In this document: in pieces, positions 57,355 through 64,000 of the stretch
Numbering within the stretch: position 1 is the stretch's first letter
Layout of the letters: every line of letters begins with the position of its first letter
From: CAZFHA01 sp964518595
GTDB taxonomy: Bacteria; Bacillota; Clostridia; Saccharofermentanales; Saccharofermentanaceae
Assembly: GCA_964518595.1 (NCBI GenBank)
Contig: CAZFHA010000001.1
Coordinates: 62,001 to 126,000, forward strand
Length of the DNA: 64,000 nucleotides
Reading direction: 5' to 3'
Position numbers and translations under genes: made by a program
The notes under the pieces: generated by a model
Databases searched by the model: none
What the model saw: only the letters and a program-made list of their open reading frames with translations
What the model was told of the DNA's origin: nothing

Positions 57355-60300
57355 TTATTCAAAATCCGCTGCAATACTCTGCATAATGATCTCATCTTCA
57401 CTTAAAGGAAGCTCAGCGGTAGTCAATCCTAACAAATCCCTATTCTCAGGAATTACAGGAACAGCTGTAACATTACGATACCTTGCCATACCCGTTCCGG
57501 CAGGAATTAACTTACCGATAATAACGTTCTCTTTAAGTCCGTACAATGGGTCTATTTTACCCTTTACAGCTGCATCTGTCAAAACACGAGTGGTTTCTTG
57601 GAAGGATGCGGCAGAAAGGAAAGAGTCGGTAGCCAGAGATGCTTTGGTAATTCCCAGTAGGGTACGCTTACCCTTTGCCGGAATTTTTTCCTCAGCTTCG
57701 GCTTCAATATTGGCCTTCTCAAAGTCAAAAATATCTACCAAGCTTCCGGTCATGAGATCGGTATCACCCGGATCATCAATTCTAACTTTGCGCATCATTT
57801 GACGGGTAATAACCTCAATGTGTTTGTCATTGATGGTAACACCACCGCTCTTATAAACCTTAACAACTTCGCTGATTATGTACTTCTGTACTCCACGAAC
57901 ACCCTTGATCTTCATAATCTCTTGCGGACTTACCGTACCATCAGTAAGAAGATCGCCAGCCTCCACAATATCACCTTCTGTAACTTTAGCTGTAGCTGAG
58001 TAAGGAATAGGATATCTCTTTTCTTCAATGAGCCCATCCTCAGAGGTGGTTGCAGGCGTTACAACGATTTCACGCTTACGCTTGCTACCTTCCTCAATAC
58101 GAACTACACCATCAACTTCAGAAATGATAGCTTGACCCTTTGGCTTTCTAGCTTCGAAAAGCTCTTCCACACGAGGGAGACCTTGAGTAATATCGTCACC
58201 TGATGCAATACCACCGGTATGGAAGGTACGCATGGTAAGCTGTGTTCCCGGCTCACCGATGGATTGAGCTGCCATAATACCAACGGCTTCACCACCGATA
58301 GTCGGCTCACCGGTAGCAAGGTTAACACCGTAACAACGAGAGCACACGCCATGGGAAGAGCGGCAGTCAAAGACAGAACGGATAGCAACTTTAAGCAGGC
58401 CGGACTCTTCAATAGCCGTAGCGATATCTTGAGTAATCAGTTCATTTGGTCCAACCAAAACGGCACCGGTCTTAGGATGAACAATTTCAAAAGCGCTATA
58501 ACGTCCAGCTAAGCGGTCTGACAAGGATTTGATTACATCCTTCTTATCATTAGCTACAACAGCCAGTTCTGTTACATAGGTGAATTCCGTGGTTCCACAA
58601 TCCTCGTCTAAGATAATTACATCCTGAGCTACGTCAACCAATCTTCTGGTCAAATAACCGGAGTCAGCGGTCTTCAGAGCCGTGTCAGACAGAGCCTTTC
58701 TAGCACCGTGAGAAGAAATAAAGAACTCTAACACGTTCATACCTTCACGCAGGTTAGACTTAATCGGAATTTCAATGGTCCTACCAGAAGTATCCGCCAT
58801 GTTACCACGCATACCAGCCAGCTGCTTAATCTGGTTAATCTGACCACGAGCTCCTGAATCAGACATCATCTTAATTGGGTTATATTTACCCAGATTCTTC
58901 TTAAGCTCTTCGGTAATAGCATCAGTAGTTTCATTCCAAATTCCGATTACCGCCTTATAACGACCATCTTCGTTCAGCATACCTCTCTGATACATCCGGT
59001 TGATATGTTCAACCTTATCCTCAGCCTCGCGAATCATCTTCTCCTTGACATCGGGAACAATCATGTCCTCAATACCAATAGAGATTCCACCACGCGTCGA
59101 GTACTTAAAGCCTAAGGCTTTAATGTTATCCAAAAGCTTAGCTGTTGTGCCAATACCATGAATTCTGATAGCACGGCTAATCAAATCTTCAAGGGTCTTC
59201 TTACCTACCAGGAAGTCACACTCCAAAATAACTTCGTTACCGGGAATGGAACGATCCACATAGCCCAGATCCTGAGGAATGATTTCGTTAAAGATGAATC
59301 TACCTAGTGTAGACTTAACCAAACCTGACTTCTCTTCACCATTGATCATTCGTGTAACACGAATTTTAATGGGAGCATGAAGTTCTAACTCATGTTGATC
59401 GTAAGCCATAATGGCTTCGTCCAAAGAAGCGAACACCATGTTTTCGCCCTTTTCGCCCTCTTTATCAATGGTCAAGTAATAGCAGCCCAAAATCATATCC
59501 TGAGTAGGAACCGTTACGGGTTTACCATCCTGAGGTTTGAGCAAGTTATTGGAGGAAAGCATTAGAAAGCGGGCTTCGGCCTGAGCTTCTGCTGATAAGG
59601 GAACGTGAACAGCCATCTGGTCACCATCAAAGTCAGCATTAAAAGCTGTACAGACCAATGGATGAAGCTTAATGGCACGACCTTCTACCAGAACCGGTTC
59701 AAAAGCCTGAATTCCCAAACGGTGCAAAGTAGGAGCACGGTTCAGCATAACAGGATGATCCTTGATAACATCTTCCAAAATATCCCAAACTACATCCGTA
59801 GCTCGGTCTACCAAACGCTTGGCAGTCTTAATATGCTGGGCATGGCCATCATTTACTAAGCGTTTCATGACGAAAGGCTTAAATAATTCAAGAGCCATTT
59901 CTTTAGGCAGACCACACTGATGCATCTTAAGTTCTGGTCCAACAACAATAACAGAACGGCCTGAGTAGTCAACACGCTTACCTAGTAGGTTCTGACGGAA
60001 ACGACCTTGCTTACCCTTAAGCATATCAGAAAGAGACTTTAGGGCACGGCTGGAAGCTCCGGTTACAGGACGTCCACGACGACCGTTGTCAATCAATGCG
60101 TCCACAGCTTCTTGGAGCATCCGCTTTTCGTTTCTAACGATGATCTCTGGAGCACCCAGCTGAAGCAGCTTGCTTAAACGGTTGTTACGGTTAATTACAC
60201 GGCGGTATAAGTCATTAAGATCAGAGGTCGCAAAGCGTCCGCCATCCAGTTGCACCATTGGGCGAAGCTCCGGTGGTAAAACAGGCAGCACATCTAAAAT

Positions 60301-60981
60301 CATCCACTCCGGCTTGTTTTTAGATTTTTTGAAGGCTTCAACCACTTCCAAACGTTTAATAATCCGAGCTTTCTTCTGTCCGCTGGCGGATTTGAAATCT
60401 TCATGCAAATTAGCCGCTAACTCATCTACATTGATCTCATGAAGCAAAGTCTTAATAGCCTCTGCACCCATGCGGGCAGTAAATGCACTTCTACCATACT
60501 TTTCAATGGTCTCACGATACTCCCGCTCCTCAATAATAGCGTTCTTAGCTAAATTTGTGGTTCCGGGATCTAATACAATGTAGGCTCCGAAATAGAGTAC
60601 CCGCTCTAAATTACGAGGGGTAATATCCAGAATAAGACCCATACGGCTTGGAATACCACGAAAATACCAGATGTGAGAAACCGGTGCTGCCAATTCAATA
60701 TGGCCAAGGCGCTCACGGCGAACCTTAGAACGGGTTACCTCAACACCACAACGATCGCAAATAATACCTTTGTAGCGAATCTTTTTATATTTTCCGCAAT
60801 GACATTCCCAGTCCTTCTGTGGCCCAAAGATTCTCTCGCAGAACAATCCGTCACGTTCAGGCTTGAGCGTTCGGTAATTAATTGTCTCCGGCTTTTTTAC
60901 TTCACCGTGTGACCACTCTTTAATAACTTCCGGTGACGCCAGCTTGATGCCGATGGACTCGAAATTATTCATTTCAAACAT
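57355..60981 (-). CDS. rpoC: RNA polymerase subunit beta-prime
   Basis: 1208 aa, normal size for a Gram-positive beta-prime lacking the large lineage inserts. N-terminal zinc-binding CHCGKYKKIRYKGIICDRCG, active-site NADFDGDQMAVH, bridge helix and trigger-loop regions (FHTGGIASGDDITQGLPRVEELFEAR), second zinc site CRSSHGVCSRCYG. The longest frame begins seven codons upstream within the ribosome-site region; AAGGAGA precedes the ATG at 60981, with the ATG at 60972 an alternative. Downstream of rpoB by about 50 bases. Confidence 0.96.
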   Translation of the reverse strand: MFEMNNFESIGIKLASPEVIKEWSHGEVKKPETINYRTLKPERDGLFCERIFGPQKDWECHCGKYKKIRYKGIICDRCGVEVTRSKVRRERLGHIELAAPVSHIWYFRGIPSRMGLILDITPRNLERVLYFGAYIVLDPGTTNLAKNAIIEEREYRETIEKYGRSAFTARMGAEAIKTLLHEINVDELAANLHEDFKSASGQKKARIIKRLEVVEAFKKSKNKPEWMILDVLPVLPPELRPMVQLDGGRFATSDLNDLYRRVINRNNRLSKLLQLGAPEIIVRNEKRMLQEAVDALIDNGRRGRPVTGASSRALKSLSDMLKGKQGRFRQNLLGKRVDYSGRSVIVVGPELKMHQCGLPKEMALELFKPFVMKRLVNDGHAQHIKTAKRLVDRATDVVWDILEDVIKDHPVMLNRAPTLHRLGIQAFEPVLVEGRAIKLHPLVCTAFNADFDGDQMAVHVPLSAEAQAEARFLMLSSNNLLKPQDGKPVTVPTQDMILGCYYLTIDKEGEKGENMVFASLDEAIMAYDQHELELHAPIKIRVTRMINGEEKSGLVKSTLGRFIFNEIIPQDLGYVDRSIPGNEVILECDFLVGKKTLEDLISRAIRIHGIGTTAKLLDNIKALGFKYSTRGGISIGIEDMIVPDVKEKMIREAEDKVEHINRMYQRGMLNEDGRYKAVIGIWNETTDAITEELKKNLGKYNPIKMMSDSGARGQINQIKQLAGMRGNMADTSGRTIEIPIKSNLREGMNVLEFFISSHGARKALSDTALKTADSGYLTRRLVDVAQDVIILDEDCGTTEFTYVTELAVVANDKKDVIKSLSDRLAGRYSAFEIVHPKTGAVLVGPNELITQDIATAIEESGLLKVAIRSVFDCRSSHGVCSRCYGVNLATGEPTIGGEAVGIMAAQSIGEPGTQLTMRTFHTGGIASGDDITQGLPRVEELFEARKPKGQAIISEVDGVVRIEEGSKRKREIVVTPATTSEDGLIEEKRYPIPYSATAKVTEGDIVEAGDLLTDGTVSPQEIMKIKGVRGVQKYIISEVVKVYKSGGVTINDKHIEVITRQMMRKVRIDDPGDTDLMTGSLVDIFDFEKANIEAEAEEKIPAKGKRTLLGITKASLATDSFLSAASFQETTRVLTDAAVKGKIDPLYGLKENVIIGKLIPAGTGMARYRNVTAVPVIPENRDLLGLTTAELPLSEDEIIMQSIAADFE

Positions 60982-61033
60982 AGTAATGAAGTCTCCTTCC
61001 AATTACGAAACATGTAGCATTTATGATCAGGCC

Positions 61034-64000
61034 TTATTCTTCCTCTTCGTCAATACCCGAAGCTGGAAATTCCAACTCGTCCAAGGAATCACCTGAAAAA
61101 GACTCATCTGCTACAAATGAACCGTCCTCGGTTAATTCACCTTCTTGGAAACCTGCACCTACCAACTCACCTTCACCTGGTTGTGCCCCAAAGCGAGACA
61201 GCAATTCCGGATCTGGGGTCGGAAGATCGGCATCCTCTTCAGCGGAATCCTTTAGCTTAAATTCCTCATGGCTCTCAGAGTAAATATGTACATCTAAAGC
61301 CAAGGACTGAAGTTCGCGCACCAAAACCTTAAAGGATTCAGGAATACCTGACTCAGGCACACTCTGCCCCTTAACGATGGATTCGTAAGTTTTTGTACGA
61401 CCGGTAATATCATCGGACTTAACAGTCAGGATTTCTTGCAAGGTGTAAGCAGCACCATAAGCCTCAAGAGCCCAAACTTCCATCTCTCCGAAACGCTGCC
61501 CGCCAAACTGTGCTTTACCACCGAGAGGCTGCTGAGTTACAAGAGAGTAAGGTCCGATAGAACGAGCATGAATCTTATCATCAACCAAGTGATGTAGCTT
61601 CAAGTAGTACATAACGCCAACGGTAATCCGGTTCTCGAAAGGCTCTCCGGTACGACCATCATACAAAATTGTCTTACCATCATCATCAATGCCAGCTTCG
61701 CGGAAAGCTTCCACGATATCCGCTTCATTAGCACCGTCAAAAACAGGAGTAGCAACTTTCCAGCCCAAAGCTCTGGCTGCCATGCCCAAATGAACCTCTA
61801 ACAACTGACCGATATTCATACGAGAAGGAACGCCTAGGGGATTCAGAACAATATCCAGAGGGGTACCGTCCGGCAAGAATGGCATATCCTCTTCAGGAAG
61901 AATTCTGGAAACAACACCCTTGTTACCATGACGACCAGCCATCTTATCACCTACAGACAGCTTACGCTTCTGGGCAATATAGACACGGACAAGCTTATTG
62001 ACACTGCCCTTTAAGACATCGTCATTCTCTTTGGTGAAGGTCTTTACATCAACAATGATACCTGACTCACCATGGGGAACACGAACAGAAGTATCTCTAA
62101 CTTCTCTGATCTTTTCGCCGAAAATGGCACGATAGAGTCGTTCCTCTGCTGTCAGCTCGGTTTCACCCTTAGGTGTTACTTTACCAACCAGGATATCTCC
62201 AGCCCGAACCTCGGCACCAACCCGGATAACACCAAATTCGTCCAAATCCTTAAGAGCCTCATCACTGACATTAGGAATTTCACGGGTAATTTCTTCCGCA
62301 CCAAGCTTGGTATCCCGAGCTTCACACTCGTATTCTTCAATATGAATAGAAGTATAAACATCTTCTCTAACCAAGCGTTCGTTAATCAAAACGGCGTCTT
62401 CGTAATTGTAACCTTCCCAAGTCATAAAACCAATCAAGACATTTTTACCTAAGGCCAATTCACCATTTTGGGTGGAAGGTCCATCAGCAATAATATCTCC
62501 GGCCTTAACCAATTCACCTTGACGTACCAAAGGTCGTTGGTTAATGCAAGTACTCTGATTGGAGCGCTGATATTTGGTTAGATTATAGGTATCATCCTTA
62601 CCGGAATTAGTCTTAACTACAATGCGATCCGCTGATACAAAAGCTACCACACCGTCATTCTTGGCAACCTTACATACACCGGAGTCCTTAGCAGCACGGT
62701 ATTCCATACCGGTACCAATAATAGGAGACTCCGTCCGAATCAAAGGAACAGCCTGACGTTGCATGTTAGAACCCATCAGAGCTCGGTTAGCATCGTCGTT
62801 GCCTAAGAAGGGAATTAATGCAGTAGCAACGGAAACAAGCTGTCTAGGAGTAACGTCCATCAGATCAACCTTCTCTGGATCAACCTCAATAAACTTATCC
62901 AAGTAACGGCAGACAACACGCTTATCAAGGAAGGCACCATTCTCATCGATTGGCTCATTAGCCTGAGCAATGTTAAAGTAGTCTTCCTGATCTGCCGTCA
63001 TGTAGCAAACCTGTCTGGTAACAACCTTGTTCTTCTTATCATAAATACGATAAGGCGTCTCAATAAAGCCATACTCATTAACACGTGCATAGGTTGCCAA
63101 GGAGTTAATCAAACCAATGTTAGGACCTTCCGGGGTCTCAATGGGGCACATTCTTCCGTAATGGGAAGTATGAACGTCACGGACTTCAAAGTTAGCCCGT
63201 TCTCTTGACAGACCACCCGGTCCCAAGGCTGACAAACGACGCTTATGGGTAAGCTCGGCTAAGGGATTAGGCTGATCCATAAATTGTGACAGCTGAGAGG
63301 AACCAAAGAATTCCTTAACTGCAGCACTTACCGGACGTGTGTTAACCAGTTGCAAAGGAGTAACCGTTGAAATATCAGGTACTGCTCCCATACGCTCACG
63401 AATATTACGCTCCATTCTGGAGAAACCAATACGAATCTGGTTCTGGAGAAGTTCTCCAACAGAACGAACACGACGATTCCCTAAGTGATCAATATCATCA
63501 ATATGGCCAACACCATATTCAAGACCGATTAAGTAACTGACGGTAGCCACAATATCCTCAACAGTAAGATGCTTTGGCATTAACTCTGCAGCAGTAGCCG
63601 CTAACATCTCCATCAAGGCAGCGCCACAGTCTTTTCTACCGCTCTGGCGAACTTCTGATACCACAGAACGTAAAATAACGGTTCTGACCTTCTCATTAAT
63701 AGGAGTCTTACGGATATTGAAGCCTTGAAGCTCATCTTCCGAAAAGCTAGCCCGGATAAAAGTATCAGCATCAACACGACCGTTACCTTGCACTCTAAGA
63801 ACGTTTTCTGCTACGGTAACCGTATCACCAATGGTGGTAATCGGATAGATATCAACTTCATTGATACCAGAAGCAGCAATTCCCTCAGCGAGCTCCTGAG
63901 TGAGGATTGTTCCTGCCGAAGCTAGTAACTCACCATCTTCAGTAATAATATCCACAGCTGCTTTATGCCCACTGATCCGGCTGGCTAAAGACAATTTCTT
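61034..64000 (-). CDS. rpoB: RNA polymerase subunit beta (N-terminus outside the window)
   Basis: The C-terminal 988 residues of the beta subunit; the true start lies beyond base 64000. Rifampicin region FFGSSQLSQFMDQPNPLAELTHKRRLSALGPGG is complete, with no substitution of the classical resistance residues (Gln, Asp, His, Ser, Leu all present; DQP replaces the common DQT). The flap region and the active-site GEKMAGRHGNKG-type motif (KMAGRHGNKGVV) follow. The C-terminus ends in an acidic tail of about 70 residues after the usual end of the fold, longer than in bacilli. Upstream of rpoC. Confidence 0.96.
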   Translation of the reverse strand, partial: KKLSLASRISGHKAAVDIITEDGELLASAGTILTQELAEGIAASGINEVDIYPITTIGDTVTVAENVLRVQGNGRVDADTFIRASFSEDELQGFNIRKTPINEKVRTVILRSVVSEVRQSGRKDCGAALMEMLAATAAELMPKHLTVEDIVATVSYLIGLEYGVGHIDDIDHLGNRRVRSVGELLQNQIRIGFSRMERNIRERMGAVPDISTVTPLQLVNTRPVSAAVKEFFGSSQLSQFMDQPNPLAELTHKRRLSALGPGGLSRERANFEVRDVHTSHYGRMCPIETPEGPNIGLINSLATYARVNEYGFIETPYRIYDKKNKVVTRQVCYMTADQEDYFNIAQANEPIDENGAFLDKRVVCRYLDKFIEVDPEKVDLMDVTPRQLVSVATALIPFLGNDDANRALMGSNMQRQAVPLIRTESPIIGTGMEYRAAKDSGVCKVAKNDGVVAFVSADRIVVKTNSGKDDTYNLTKYQRSNQSTCINQRPLVRQGELVKAGDIIADGPSTQNGELALGKNVLIGFMTWEGYNYEDAVLINERLVREDVYTSIHIEEYECEARDTKLGAEEITREIPNVSDEALKDLDEFGVIRVGAEVRAGDILVGKVTPKGETELTAEERLYRAIFGEKIREVRDTSVRVPHGESGIIVDVKTFTKENDDVLKGSVNKLVRVYIAQKRKLSVGDKMAGRHGNKGVVSRILPEEDMPFLPDGTPLDIVLNPLGVPSRMNIGQLLEVHLGMAARALGWKVATPVFDGANEADIVEAFREAGIDDDGKTILYDGRTGEPFENRITVGVMYYLKLHHLVDDKIHARSIGPYSLVTQQPLGGKAQFGGQRFGEMEVWALEAYGAAYTLQEILTVKSDDITGRTKTYESIVKGQSVPESGIPESFKVLVRELQSLALDVHIYSESHEEFKLKDSAEEDADLPTPDPELLSRFGAQPGEGELVGAGFQEGELTEDGSFVADESFSGDSLDELEFPASGIDEEEE

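Noticed and set aside
63200..63330. Rifampicin-resistance mutation in rpoB
   Set aside because: All classical resistance positions carry the sensitive residues; the DQP for DQT difference is not a known resistance change.

Overview
The window looks like a chromosome segment of an anaerobic member of the Bacillota, most likely Clostridia. It has AAGGAGG-type ribosome sites, frequent GTG/TTG starts, a ctsR-mcsA-mcsB-clpC operon with a classical CtsR operator, rpoB-rpoC in Gram-positive form, lipoprotein-type sugar-binding proteins without dedicated ATPases, and a TxpA/BsrG-like (Hol_Tox) type I toxin family. No rRNA or tRNA gene was seen.

Layout. 1-9.9 kb: small regulators and enzymes, mostly on the minus strand (AraC/GyrI regulator, C45-type hydrolase, a TetR plus alpha/beta-hydrolase unit with a perfect operator, a nucleotidyltransferase, a ROK plus MFS unit with its own operator, an SDR epimerase, a decayed membrane gene). 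9.9-14.4 kb: an accessory block with a dGTPase-like HD protein that has a long unknown N-terminus, and a TcmP/radical-SAM 'three-Cys' gene pair. 14.7-16.0 kb and 29.2-30.7 kb: two direct arrays of a repeated cassette. Each full cassette encodes a 32-aa Hol_Tox peptide, carries a hairpin over its Shine-Dalgarno site, and has a conserved reverse promoter that would make an antisense RNA. A 78-bp REP-like palindrome is embedded between units. The arrays flank a 13-kb rhamnoside-utilisation locus (16.8-27.2 kb: YesM/YesN-type two-component pair, ABC sugar importer, GH78 rhamnosidase, CBM9-like protein) and a zinc-ribbon/TPM membrane protein.

30.7-47.6 kb, all minus strand, is the most interesting region: what reads as a sulfoquinovose (SQ) catabolic cluster of the sulfo-transketolase type. 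It holds an SQ-glycosidase with the complete sulfonate-recognition residue set, a fucose/arabinose-isomerase-like SQ isomerase candidate, a split transketolase, an RpiB-like isomerase that lacks residues needed for phosphate and ring opening, an Fe-dependent alcohol dehydrogenase fitting sulfoacetaldehyde reduction, an ABC importer, an EamA permease that could export the C2 sulfonate, and ROK and PocR-AraC regulators. It also contains genes that the known pathway does not explain: a NagB-like protein with a substituted active site and phosphate loop, an amidohydrolase, a Gfo/Idh dehydrogenase and a DUF4867 protein. These may widen the substrate range to other sulfonated or related sugars.

47.9-52.9 kb: clpC-mcsB-mcsA-ctsR stress operon (minus). 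53.1-55.8 kb: M20 amidohydrolase with a two-gene membrane pair (DUF5058). 56.0-64.0 kb: SH3/NlpC-P60 wall hydrolase, rpoC and the 5'-truncated rpoB (minus). Many starts are set here by ribosome-site position rather than by the longest open frame. All functional calls come from reading motifs; no database search was run.
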